Source: Erythroxylum novogranatense
Taxonomy: Eukaryota; Streptophyta; Magnoliopsida; Malpighiales; Erythroxylaceae
Direction: 5' to 3'
DNA length: 64,000 nucleotides
NCBI GenBank assembly: GCA_029891385.1
Contig: CM057230.1
Span: 19,853,372-19,917,371, forward strand
The first letter of the stretch is position 1. Each line of letters starts with the position of its first letter. Position numbers and translations under genes: made by a program. The notes below the pieces were generated by a model. That model did not search any database, was not told the origin of the DNA, and was given only the letters and a program-made list of their open reading frames with translations. This document shows positions 34,465-46,362 of this stretch, piece after piece.

Positions 34465-36089
34465 ATTATTATCACACATATTACACATAATGAAAACTAA
34501 TTCAGATTACCAAAGGCACTTTTCAAAACTCTTGATTTTTTTTTTCATCTCATAATATCAAATTGGTCATAAATGACACAAGCATATAATCACATAAATT
34601 CACAAAATCATCTAATGCAATTCATAAAGATCAAATTAATCACATAATAATCACATTCATGACAAAATATGCACTAATTTCTTTAAATCATAAATCAAAT
34701 AATTTGAAACCCATGAGTTCATAAATCTTGTATTTCTTAAACTCATTTTCATCATTTGAAATCATAATTTCAACCATTTACATTTTTTTTTCAAACATTT
34801 TTTTTCAACAATTGCTTTTTTAATTTTTAAAAGTCACATTTAGCTTATAATTCAATAAATAAATATACTACCCACTGATATCCATGCAAGATCTTGTCCA
34901 ATGCTTCACTTTGACCTTTTCTCCTTTCTTCCTTCCAATTGAAAATTCCCTAAATTAATTTCATCAAAATTTAATCTCATAAATCACTTAATCCTTCAAT
35001 TTGATGCATAAGTCATCAATTTTACTAATTCCAAGATAATTACATCACTAATTCCAAAATTCTCAAATTACAAATGGAACCTAAACCAATCCAATCAAAT
35101 TCAATATCATAATTAACTTAATTTCCCAAATTGAACTTAGGAAACATCTATTCCTTACATATTCAAGTTGATTTAAACCTCCAATTTTGAAAATCCCCAA
35201 TTTTCAAAATTGGCCTAAACCAATTTACACAAATTCCATGTCATAAATCATAATTTCTTCAAAATTGATTTCATATTTCATCAATTCCTACTCTTAATTA
35301 TGTTTCTACACCATTAATTCACAAAAACCCCAATAATGCACAAAAACCCCAAATTTCTAATTTGGCCTAAACTCCAACTTTACAATTTTTCAAATTAAAC
35401 TTCACCTAAAGCATAAACATCAAAATTAACTTAGGATATCTCAAATTCATCACTAATCTAACCTATCTAAATCATCAATTTCAAAAACCCCCAACTTTAA
35501 TTTTGGGCATAATCCCCAATTTTCATAAATCCAAAATTAAATCAATTTAACATGAAATCTCCCAAAATTGAGCATAGCATTAACAATCCCATATCATTTT
35601 CCATGATTCTAAACCAAAGACCAAACAAAAACTCAAAGTTCAAAACTTTCCTCTTACCTTCTTCTCTAGATTTTCAATTTCCTAAGCTCAAATGGCAAGA
35701 TTTCATCTTCTTTCATGTTTACCCACTCAAATCTATGAAAACTCATGCTTGGAACCTTAAAAAACGAAAATCCCTTACCTTTCTTCTTCCTTCTTCTCCA
35801 CGGCCATGCTTCTTCCTCTTTCTCTTTTGTTTTCTCTTCTCTTTATTTCTCTCATTGTCGTGAATGGCTGGGTAAAGGAGACAGCCCTCTTGCCCAAAAC
35901 GACCAGCCCCTTGAGTTTTTGCCATGTCATTAAAATGGGGATAAAAGACCATCTTGCCCTTGCACTTATTGAAAAATCTGATACCTTGCGTCCTAATTTC
36001 GGGTAGCTAAACGAAATAATTTGGACAAACTTTCTTCATAAAATTGTTCCTCTAGATCTTACTTAATCCAACGCCACTGACGGCGCCAA

Positions 36090-37190
36090 TTCGGATCTAA
36101 AACGAAGAAGTTATGGCGAATTACTAACTGACCTGCACAAAATCCGAAACTGAACTTTAACATAACTTCAGTCAAGAATTTGACAATCTTAGGATGAAAT
36201 TAAATTTGGATCCTTCACATGATTTGTAGCCCTATCTCTTAACTTTATTTTCCTCAAGAATCAACTCAATCGGAGTTGTATAACTCCAAAATCGCAAAAT
36301 ACTGAACCATGTTCAGAAAATTTTCCAACTTATAACCTATAACCCATCTCTTACTTAGGTTCAATCAATCTATTTCATTTAATCTTCTAAAATCATAATT
36401 CTTCATAAAATGAACGTAATTGTCTTAGGAATCCAACGCTTAAGAATCAAATCAATCGGATGTCGATTTAAAGATTTATAACAAAAGATTGCAAAAGGGC
36501 TTGAGTTCAAGAAAATTTTCAAAACCTTAAATACCCACTTATAACTGAATTTTTCAAAATCATATCTCTAATTCAACTCAGAATTTGACGAATTTGGTGT
36601 CTATGGAAAGGTAAAAGGAAGCTCTACAACTTCCTGAAGTACTCAAAATCAAATTAGGTCTTTAAAGGAGTCAAAACCTCAATCAAAGATTCTGTCCAAA
36701 ACAGTTTTTCCTAAACGACTTCCAATTTTTAATCGCTCATAACTCCTAGTCCCGGATATCGAAAAATTACAAACTTTATGGCGCCGGAAAGATCGACATA
36801 CAAGCTACAACTTTCAGTAATACCACTTACTCTAATTCAGACTAAATCCATACGACGAGTGGCCTCAAGTATAGCACATGCAAATCTATACTTAATAACA
36901 TTTTCAAAACAAAGCATATCTTCAAAATCATATCTCCCAATCCCGACATCGAAAATAGCAAACTTTATGTCCACTAAAAGCTCTCGACAGAGCTACAAGT
37001 TTCAAGTTGATCATTTTCGAATTTGACCTAAATCAAAAGTCAACTTTTACCCCGAAAAGTCAAACTTCCAAGCCAACTTTGACCGATCATAACTTTCACC
37101 CCGATATCGAAAAATTGCAAACTTTATGTCTACAGAAAACTCTTGACATAATCTACAAGTTTCATGTAGATCATTTTCCAATTTTGCATC
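36090..37190. repeat. Degenerate 90-180 bp repeats in left giant LTR
   Basis: The phrase ATATCGAAAAATTGCAAACT followed by TTTATG, a Gly/Asp-like GGAAAG or GAAAAC, and CTACAAGTTTCA recurs at about 36735, 36920 and 37085; weaker relatives lie near 36370 and 36540. The right LTR has the same block at about 43100-44240. Confidence 0.65.
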
Positions 37191-37498
37191 AAACAAAAGT
37201 CAACTCTCAAAGTCAAACATTCTCTCTCCAAAAGTCAAACTTTCTAAATTCTTCAAATTTTCACACCTTTCTTTTAATTTTGCTATTTAACTTCATTTCA
37301 ATCAACTCATCCACTTTCCTCTCATAATCCATATAAGTTCACTCAAATATCAAAGTCCTCAAAATTAAACAATTCTTTTCATAAATTATTTCTTAATTTC
37401 GCCAAATTTCCTTAAATTCATAATTTTCTCATCAATTTCTTTCTCATTTAAAATTCATTTTAATATTTCTATTTTCACTAAAAATTCGGGGTCCAACA

Positions 37499-38230
37499 TT
37501 TCTCCTCTTAAAAGAATTTCGTCCTCAAATTCATACTTCATCATCAAGTAACTCATCCTCCTAATAATAGTCACATTTCCTTCTTATCAATTTCTTATCA
37601 CACATATTACACATATTCATCTTCTTGTCTTAATCACTATTTTGCACTTCTCATTTTATATCAAACTCTATTTCCTCAAATAAAATATTTCAACACATTT
37701 TCACACGCCAATGGTCCCATTTCTTAAGGAACCCAAGATGAGCCAATAATCATCCAAAATCAACCTATTGATCTTCTACCTCATATGTCTCTATCACCAA
37801 GTTCATTTTTCAGGCATTCCTCATTTCATTTCACATATATATTCAAACATCAAGTTATCTCATCTTTCAAAATTGGCATTTCTCAAAACCTAATCAAGTC
37901 AATTTATCCTTATTCATAGCACATTTCTAAAATCAATCATCACTCTAGCCATCTAACGCCATCCAAATCAAACAAACAACTTAACTCATCAACTATTACA
38001 TAACTTCATATCATTATCTCATCTCACACAAAATTCAATTTCCTCCAATTTCATCTCATCATTGCCTATTCAAAATCAAATTATCCCAATGCGGTAAGCA
38101 CTTTATACCTCAATTCATTAACACACCTCAAATCAATCAAAGTTCTTAACTTCTCTCGCATAATCACTAAATTCATTCTTAATAACCATAGTGCCCAAAG
38201 ATGATCATAATCTGGGCTCGATACCATAAA
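37499..38230 (-). other. Internal region of the giant-LTR element
   Basis: 732 bp, AT-rich, no ORF. At its left end the minus strand reads GAGGACGAAATTCTTTTAAG then AGGAGAAA: a polypurine tract, with upstream bases resembling the end of a Ty3/gypsy polyprotein gene. At its right end is the primer binding site. The rest has no recognised content. Confidence 0.75.
38214..38227 (-). other. Primer binding site of the giant-LTR element
   Basis: The minus strand reads TGGTATCGAGCCCAG three bases after the LTR end, like the tRNA-Met site TGGTATCAGAGCC with one base missing. It sets the orientation to minus. Confidence 0.75.
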
Positions 38231-41005
38231 TGTTATGACCGATCCGGGAACCGGATCCCAACCGAAAAATGAAAACGAGAACTAAAATCGGCGTTTAGAA
38301 ATTGCTAATCTAATCCAACCGTAAAGCGGAAACGAAAAAAGTGAAACAAAGTGCGAACGAAACTAATCGAATGGAAACGGAAATTTCGCATCACAATTTC
38401 AATCGTAATACAAAGCATAAGAATCGAAGCGAAGCACATACCGAAGCAAATGCAAATCTAATCGGCTTAATCAAAACAAAATAGCGGTTGATCGAATACA
38501 AATCGAAGCGGAAACAAACACTTAACAAAACGAATCCGACATCCGAGAACAATAACTAGAGGAACATGATCGCGTGGATGTAATCGCGTTGGAAACCCTA
38601 AGACGCTCCAAAATCCGGTATGAAATTTTTCTTTCTTTTCCTTTAATCAAACTCATTCAACATATAAACAATCCCTACATTTCTATTCTTTCTCACTTCA
38701 TTCATCTTAATCATTTCTTATACATTCATAAAAACCCTCAAACTCATTTCTTTAAACCCATTTTACGAAATTTTACCGAATTTTAAGAAGATAACTACTG
38801 ATTTTGACAGCCCAAAATTTAAAAACAAAGAAAACACACTTCTAATACATATGCCAACATTACGAGGCAACATCGGACCTCCCGTCCAAGATCCAAACAC
38901 CAAAGAAACACAATCTTAATTCTAAACACTTCAAAATCTCAAACCATAATTCTATATTCAAAATCCACAATTCAATCATATTCTTATTCATTCACAATTT
39001 ACATTCATAAACATATACAAACTCAATCTCCAATACTTAACTTCCGATTTATATACATCATGAATTTATAACTTAAGAACATTAATGGCTTTCCAAGCCA
39101 TTTACAAATCTAATAACGCTCATCCCAAAACAACTCATTCATCTTCATAAATCAAAGTCATACATAAGTTTATATCTCAAATTCCATACATACTTTCATA
39201 AACCAAGATCTTATACAAATTTATAAATCGTTACATAAAATGTAACATCACTTTCATAAGTCAAAAGTACAATACACAACACAAGCTTTACAAACTCGCT
39301 TAACATAAGCACTAACAACCGGTAAATCTTGACTTCCTTTCATCCAGACTCCTACCATAACCCGGAGGTGGGATGAAAGGGGTGAGCTTAAACTCGTGGA
39401 TAATATATTTATAAATTGAATAATAAGCAAAATCATTTTCTAAACTTTTTTCCTTTTTTTTTTTGAAAATTCTCATAGTAGGAAAATCATCGAAAGTTTA
39501 TTATTATTTTTTTAACTTTTCAAATCATTCAAGATCCCTTTCAAATAGTTTCACGATGTAAAAATCCAAATCATTTAGTCCTCAAAATTCTCAATTTCTT
39601 TCAAATTGCTCAACCATTTTCAAATCATGCAATGCATCACACAAGAAACGAAACAAATACACATAACACATCGAATGGTTTGGTTCGGTCCTAATAGACG
39701 TCTCGCACATTCCAAGATAGCGGTCATGTCGGTAAGTGAATGAGGGAGTCCAAATCGAACCTTTGCCTATTGCAGCAATGTAAGGCTTAAATAGTAGAGA
39801 CAATAACGACTCACAAGGGACCCGACCAAACCCATATAACACATAATGAAAACTAATTGACATTCAAGGCACTTTTCAAAACTCTTGATTTTTTTTTTTC
39901 ATCTCATAACATCAAATTGTGTCATAAATGACACAAGCATATAATCACATAAATTCACATAATCATCTAATGCAATTCATAGCATCAAATTAATCACATA
40001 ATAATCACATTCATGACAAAATATGCACTAATTTCTTTAAATCATAAATCAAATAATTTGAAACCCATGAAGTTCATAAATCTTGTATTTCTTAAACTCA
40101 TTTTCATCATTTGAAATCATAATTTCAACCATTTACATTTTTTTTCAAACATTTTTTTCAACAATTGCTTTCTTTAATTTTTAAAAGTCACATTTAGCTT
40201 ATAATTCAATAAATAAATATACTACCCACCGACATCCATGCTAGCATCTTGTTCAATGCTTCACTTTGACCTTTTCTCCTTTCTTCCTTCCAATTGAAAA
40301 TTCTAAATTAATTTCATCAAAATTTAATCTCATAAATCACTTAATCCTTCAATTTGATGCATAAGTCATCAATTCTTACTAATTCCAAGATAATTACATC
40401 ACTAATTCCAAAATTCTCAAATTACAAATGGAACCTAAACCAATCCAATCAAATTCAATATCATAATTAACTTAATTTCCCAAATTGAACTTAGGAAACA
40501 TCTATTCCTTACATATTCAAGTCATTTAAACTCCAATTTTGAAAATCCCCAATTTTCAAAATTGGCCTAAACCAATTTACACAAATTTCATGTCATAAAT
40601 CATAATTTCTTCAAAATTGATTTCATATTTCATCAATTCCTACTCTTAATTATGTTTCTACACCATTAATTCACAAAACCCCAATAATGCACAAAAACCC
40701 CAAATTTCTAATTTGGCCTAAACTCCAACTTTACAATTTTCAAATTAAACTTCACCTAAAGCATAAACATCAAAATTAACTTAGGATATCTCAAATTCAT
40801 CACTAATCTAACCTATCTAAATCATCAATTTCAAAACCCCAACTTTAATTTTGGGCATAATCCCCAATTTTCATAAATCCAAAATTAAATCAATTTAACA
40901 TGAAATCTCCCAAATTGAGCATAGCATTAACAATCCCATATCATTTTCCATGATTCTAAACCAAAGACCAAACAAAACTCAAAGTTCAAAACTTTCCTCT
41001 TACCT

Positions 41006-41190
41006 AGTTAGCCAAATGGTGAGGCGTAGCATGGAAGTTTAAATTGGAGGTCAGGGTTCTCGAAGGCCTACCACCGACCAAAGAGACAAGATCGATTAAG
41101 TTGGATGCATGATAACCCGCAAACACTGCCGTGGATAACCCGCAAACACACGCCGGGGTGGGAAATATTAGCCAGTGTGGGGGTCCAACA
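41006..41190 (+). repeat. tRNA-like unit A in right giant LTR
   Basis: Corresponds to 33961-34143: starts AGTTAGCCAAATGGTGAGGC, ends GGGGTCCAACA. The B-box-like site is damaged here. Confidence 0.55.
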
Positions 41191-41321
41191 TTAGTGATGC
41201 TTTTAATGTGATTACCCCACCAGGGCCAACAGTACGTTAAGAGTTTCATTCATCAAGACGTTTCTTGGCTACATCAACATTTGACCACGACTAACTGATT
41301 TAGCTTTCTACCATTTGGCTG

Positions 41322-41512
41322 TTAGCCAAATGGTAAGAGGCATGGAAGCTATAAATTTGAGGTCGAGGTTCAGTCGGGCCCACCTCACCAAAGAGACGAT
41401 CTTGATCGACAGTTGGATGTCATGGTATAACCCGCAAACACTGCCAGCAGATAACCCGCAAACACACATTGGGTGGGAAATATTAGCCCAAAGTGGGGGT
41501 GGGGTCCAACAT
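41322..41512 (+). repeat. tRNA-like unit B in right giant LTR
   Basis: Corresponds to 34271-34464: TTAGCCAAATGGTAAGAGGC start, GAGGTTCAGTC at the B-box position, GGGGTCCAAC end. The spacer between units A and B (41191-41321) does not resemble the spacer in the left LTR. Confidence 0.55.
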
Positions 41513-44500
41513 TATTATCACACATATTACATATAATGAAAACTAATTCAGACATTCAAGGCACTTTTCAAAAACTCTTGATTTTTTTTTTTTTCATCTC
41601 ATAACATCAAATTGTGTCATAAATGACACAAGCATATAATCACATAAATTCACAAAATCATCTAATGCAATTCATAGCATCAAATTAATCACATAATAAT
41701 CACATTCATGACAAAATATGCACTAATTTCTTTAAATCATAAATCAAATAATTTGAAACCCATGAAGTTCATAAATCTTGTATTTCTTAAACTCATTTTC
41801 ATCATTTGAAATCATAATTTCAACCATTTACATTTTTTTTCAAACATTTTTTTCAACAATTGCTTTTTTATTTTTAAAAGTCACATTTAGCTTATAATTC
41901 AATAAATAAATATACTACCCACCTGATATCCATGCTAGCATCTTGTCCAATGCTTCACTTTGACCTTTTCTCCTTTCTTCCTTCCAATTGAAAATTCCCT
42001 AAATTAATTTCATCAAAATTTAATCTCATAAATCACTTAATCCTTCAATTTGATGCATAAGTCATCAATTTTACTAATTCCAAGATAATTACATCACTAA
42101 TTCCAAAAATTCTCAAATTACAAATGGAACCTAAACCAATCCAATCAAATTCAATATCATAATTAACTTAATTTCCCAAATTGAACTTAGGAAACATCTA
42201 TTCCTTACATATTCAAGTTTATTTAAACCTCCAATTTTGAAAATCCCCAATTTTCAAAATTGGCCTAAACCAATTTACACAAATTCCATGTCATAAATCA
42301 TAATTTCTTCAAAATTGATTTCATATTTCATCAATTCCTACTCTTAATTATGTTTCTACACCATTAATTCACAAAACCCCAATAATGCACAAAACCCCAA
42401 ATTTCTAATTTGGCCTAAACTCCAACTTTACAATTTTTCAAATTAAACTTCACCTAAAGCATAAACATCAAAATTAACTTAGGATATCTCAAATTCATCA
42501 CTAATCTAACCTATCTAAATCATCAATTTCAAAACCCCAACTTTAATTTTGGGCATAATCCCCAATTTTCATAAATCCAAAATTAAATCAATTTAATATG
42601 AAATCTCCCAAAATTGAGCATAGCATTAACAATCCCATATCATTTTCCATGATTCTAAACCAAAGACCAAACAAAACTCAAAGTTCAAAACTTTCCTCTT
42701 ACTCTTCTCTCTCTAGATTTTCGAATTTCCTAAGCTCAAATGGCAAGATTTCATCTTCTTCATGTTTACCCACTCAAATCTATGAAAACTCATGCTTGGA
42801 ACCTTAAAAAACGAAAATCCCTTACCTTTCTTCTTCCTTCTTCTCCACGGCCATGCTTCTTCCTCTTTCTTTTTTGTTTTCTTCTCTCTTTATTTCTCTC
42901 ATTGTCGTGAATGGCTGGGTAAAGGAGACAGCCCTCTTGCCCAAAACGACCAGCCCCTTGAGTTTTTGCCATGTCATTAAAATGGGGATAAAAGACCATC
43001 TTGCCCTTGCACTTATTGAAAAATCTGATACCTTGCGTCCTAATTTCGGGTAGCTAAACGAAATAATTTGGACAAACTTTCTTCATAAAATTGTTCCTCT
43101 AGATCTTACGAATCCAACGCCATCGACGGCGCCAATTCGGATCTAAAACGAAGAAGTTATGGCCGAATTACTAACTGACCAGACAAAATCCGAAACCGAA
43201 CTTTAACATAACTTCAGTCAAGAATTTGACAATCTTAGGGATGAAATTAAATTTGGATCCTTCACATGATTTGTAGCCCTATCTCTTAACTTTATTTTCC
43301 TCAAGAATCAACTCAATCGGAGTTGTATAACTCCCAAATCGCAAAATACTGAACCATGTTCAGAAAATTTTCCAACTTATAACCTATAACCCATCTCTTA
43401 CTTAGGTTCAATCAATCTATTTCCATTTAATCTTCTAAAATCATAATTCTTCATAAAATGAACGTAATTGTCTTAGGAATCCAACGCTTTAAGAATCAAA
43501 TCAATCGGATGTCAGACTTAAAGATTTATAACAAAAGATTGCAAAAGGCCTGAGTTCAAGCAAAATTTTCAAAACCTTAAATACCCACTTATAACTGAAT
43601 TTTTCAAAATCATATCTCTTAATTCCGAACTCAGAATTTGACGAATTTGGTGTCTATGGAAAGGTAAAGGAAGCTCTACAACTTCCCTGAAGTACTCAAA
43701 ATCAAATTAGGTCTTTAAAGGAGTCAAAACCTCAATCAAAGATTCTGTCCAAAACGACTTTTCCTAAACGACTTCCAATTTTAATCGCTCATAACTCCTA
43801 GTCCTGATATCGAAAAATTACAAACTTTATGGCGTCGGAAAGATCGACATACAAGCTACAACTTTCAGTAATACCACTTACTCTAATTCAGACTAAATCC
43901 ATACGACGAGTGGCCTCAAGTATAGCACATGCAAATCTATACTTAATAACATTTTCAAACAAAGCATATCTTCGAAAATCATATCTCCCAATCCCGACAT
44001 CGAAAAATAGCAAACTTTATGTCCACGAAAAGCTCTCGACAGAGGCTACAAGTTTCAAGTTGATCATTTTCTCGAATTTGACCTAAATCAAAAGTCAACT
44101 TTTTACCTCGAAGTCAAACTTCCAAGCCAACTTTGATCGATCATAACTTTCACTCCCGATATCGAAAAATTGCAAACTTTATGTCTACAGAAAACTCTTG
44201 ACATAATCTACAAGTTTCATGTAGATCATTTTCTCCAATTTTGCATCAAACAAAAGTCAACTCTCAAAGTCAAACATTCTCTCTCCAAAAGTCAAACTTT
44301 CTAAATTCTTCAAATTTTCACACTTTTTTTTTAATTCTTGCTATTTAACTTCATTTCAATCAACTCATCCACTTTCCTCTCATAATCCATATAAGTTCAC
44401 TCAAATATCAAAGTCCTCAAAATTAAACAATTCTTTTCTCATAAATTATTTCTTAATTTCACAAATTTCCTTAAATTCATAATTTTCTCATCAATTTCTT

Positions 44501-44556
44501 TCTCATTTAAAATTCATTTTAATATTTCTATTTTCACCAAAATTCGGGGTCCAATA

Positions 44557-44843
44557 GATAGTGAAAATCTCGGAAGAATATCTCGAGGATCGGACGCGTA
44601 TTTCACTATTTGGGGTGACCAGATAAAATTGCTGTTTTCTCTCTCTAACTCTTACTTTTCTTAAATCGTAGTTTTCATTATTAACAAAGTTTTCCAAACT
44701 AGTTAAGAATTGATTTACGATAAGTTTTCTGAAAGAACAAGCAATTGTTATCAAGGGATTAAAGAAAAGTTTATCACAATTCAACCCCCTTCGTGTATCT
44801 TGGTCATATTATTACTCAATATATTAACGTGTGATTTACTTCG
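44557..44843 (+). repeat. 3' LTR of the SIRE-like element, last part
   Basis: Continues LTR2 after the giant-LTR element. It aligns with 22400-22685 of LTR1 and ends TTTACTTCG where LTR1 has TTTACTTCA. Confidence 0.88.
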
Positions 44844-46362
44844 TAATCCACCAAAATAATTCCCAAACACCAAACAAAAATAAATTAAGACTTAAGTGGT
44901 AATGGGCTCGATCCACGAGAATGGAATAAATTGATTCTATTCAAATGCCAAAGAATCTAATGAAATTAATAAATAGGGGTTTTGAGTTTTTGCTAAAACT
45001 ACTAATTAAACTAACCACTAATAAATGATTAACGAATTGATATCAAATAAAATAACAACTATGATTAAACTAGCAAAGAACACGAGATAAAATTGATTAA
45101 CTCAAATAACGATAACTAGCCAGAAATTCCTAATTATTATGCATGTACCTCGATCATCGACTCAAATATTTTCTTTGGTTTAATAATAGGTTAGCTATGG
45201 TTACCAACTACCTCTGGCTCCCTCGCTTCTTCTTAATTTTAGAACAATCAAAGAGATTCCTTTAAACTGTTCCCTAATTAACTAATAACCACTTCGAGAC
45301 TCTCTCCGAGATTCAATTAATTAATAGCATTAAGTTCTAAAGAAACACTAACCCTAACTGACTACGCACTGACTCATGCTTCATCTAATTAGATCGCAAG
45401 TTTCTCAACACAAAATCAGACAAGTAATATGTCCTAGTGCCAATTGCCACAAACACTAATCACCTAGTTAACACCACAAAGTAAATCAGTTGACGATATG
45501 TTAATTAACTAATTCTACAATCGGGCCCTAATCACAGAATCAATTAATAAACAATGACAAGAAAAAGCGAAACAAGATGAATATTATAAACCAAATAATC
45601 GTAATAATAGTCTCACGAGTCAAAGCATAACAATTGGAATTCCCACTAAAACAGTTTAGTTACTCATAACGAATTAAACAAAACAAGATTCTTAATTAAC
45701 ATGTTCTAATTAACAAAGGAAAGAAGAAAATTAAGAAAATCTCCTAAACACGCTCTTGATTCCTCTCTTCTCCGAGTCACGCCGCTTTCCTTGTCCGCCA
45801 TCACTTTGTTCCGGAAAACTTCCACCCTTTTCTTCTTTTTCACCTTGTGTTACGTCGTCTTGCCACTTTCTCCTAGGTTTTGTCCTTCTCTTTTAATCGC
45901 CGTAAGTTCCACTTCTTGTCCATGTTGTTTTAATTTGTTTTGAGCCCATTAATTGCCGCACTCTTTAATCCTCTCTACACTATCATTGCGTATGACTCTT
46001 TCAAAATGCAACAAGCTATCTTCTTTTACTCTTTGCCCTTGTCTCATTAATTCCACGCCACCCTCGTCGTGATTTGCTCTTCTATTTTTCCTTATGCTGC
46101 GTGACTCAGAGGCGCCTCGTGTAACTAATTGATTATTGCTCCTTTATCAGGTTGTCTTCACTTGACTTTTTACGCCAACGCCTTGGCTGCATCTTGATTT
46201 ATGTATGTGCTGCGTTTTGTCCTCTTGATATATTATGCTTTTATTCCTCCCTTAATTCCTTCATGAAAATATTAAATCAAATTAAGTCCCAATAATTAAA
46301 CCAATAAGAGGAATAAAAAGGAATAATTAAAACACAAATATTAGACAAATATGCACTTATCA
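44844..46362 (-). repeat. 5' LTR of Athila B, main part
   Basis: Aligns with 10288-11817 of the shared LTR and ends (plus strand) CACTTATCA. The next base belongs to a TCP11-like exon, so this is the true outer end of the Athila pair. Confidence 0.9.

Larger units (their letters stand above)
32790..35659. repeat. 1.17 kb segmental duplication inside left giant LTR
   Basis: 32790-33960 and 34475-35659 are nearly identical, starting at CACATAATGAAAACTAATTC and ending at TTTCCTCTTACC. Between them is the tRNA-like unit pair. The same arrangement is at 39838-42703 in the right LTR. Confidence 0.88.
31196..37498 (-). repeat. Giant LTR, left copy (3' LTR of the element)
   Basis: 6303 bp, AT-rich. 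It contains two copies of a 1.17 kb segment (32790-33960 and 34475-35659) around a tRNA-like unit pair, then a stretch of degenerate repeats (36090-37190). Small open frames in it are conserved only because the LTR is repeated. Confidence 0.85.
31196..44556 (-). mobile_element. Non-autonomous giant-LTR retrotransposon (LARD-like)
   Basis: 13.36 kb inserted in LTR2 of the SIRE-like element, with perfect 5-bp target duplication GATAG (31191-31195 and 44557-44561). Two direct repeats, 31196-37498 (6303 bp) and 38231-44556 (6326 bp), flank only 732 bp. On the minus strand the LTR starts TGTTGGACCCCGAATTTT and ends GTAACA/ATAACA. A tRNA-Met-like primer site follows the right-hand LTR and a polypurine tract precedes the left-hand one. 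No coding capacity is seen, so it must depend on other elements. LTRs of this length are exceptional. Confidence 0.88.
38231..44556 (-). repeat. Giant LTR, right copy (5' LTR of the element)
   Basis: 6326 bp, aligning with 31196-37498 over its length. It includes the same 1.17 kb duplication (39838-41005 and 41521-42703) and degenerate repeats (43100-44240). The minus-strand start is TATTGGACCCC, where TG has become TA. Confidence 0.85.
21559..44843 (+). mobile_element. SIRE/Maximus-like Ty1/copia element, with nested giant-LTR element
   Basis: Plus-strand element. LTR1 21559-22685, tRNA-Met primer site, gag, protease/integrase, RT, RNase H, a 3 kb post-pol region, polypurine tract, and LTR2 (30313-31195 plus 44557-44843). 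Target duplication GAATC (21554-21558) against TAATC (44844-44848), one mismatch. Without the nested 13.4 kb element it is about 9.9 kb. The pre-integrase motif VLLVDGLKHNLISISQLC, the tRNA-Met primer and the long region after RNase H fit the SIRE/Maximus lineage; that lineage call is inference. Confidence 0.88.
11818..46362 (-). mobile_element. Athila-type Ty3/gypsy retrotransposon B, with nested insertions
   Basis: Minus-strand element. Its 5' LTR is 46362-44844 plus 21558-21544, split by a 23.3 kb copia insertion. The internal region runs 21543-11818 and its 3' LTR is the shared one (10277-11817). Internal order matches element A base for base, offset by about 12.74 kb at the env end. Removing nested elements leaves about 10 kb. 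The right end (46362, TTATCA) joins straight into a TCP11-like exon. The left target duplication would be beyond element A, outside the window. Confidence 0.9.

Noticed and set aside
35743..35952. 69-codon minus-strand ORF conserved at 42790-42999
   Set aside because: Conserved only because both lie in the two LTR copies; no known domain, and other frames are just as open.
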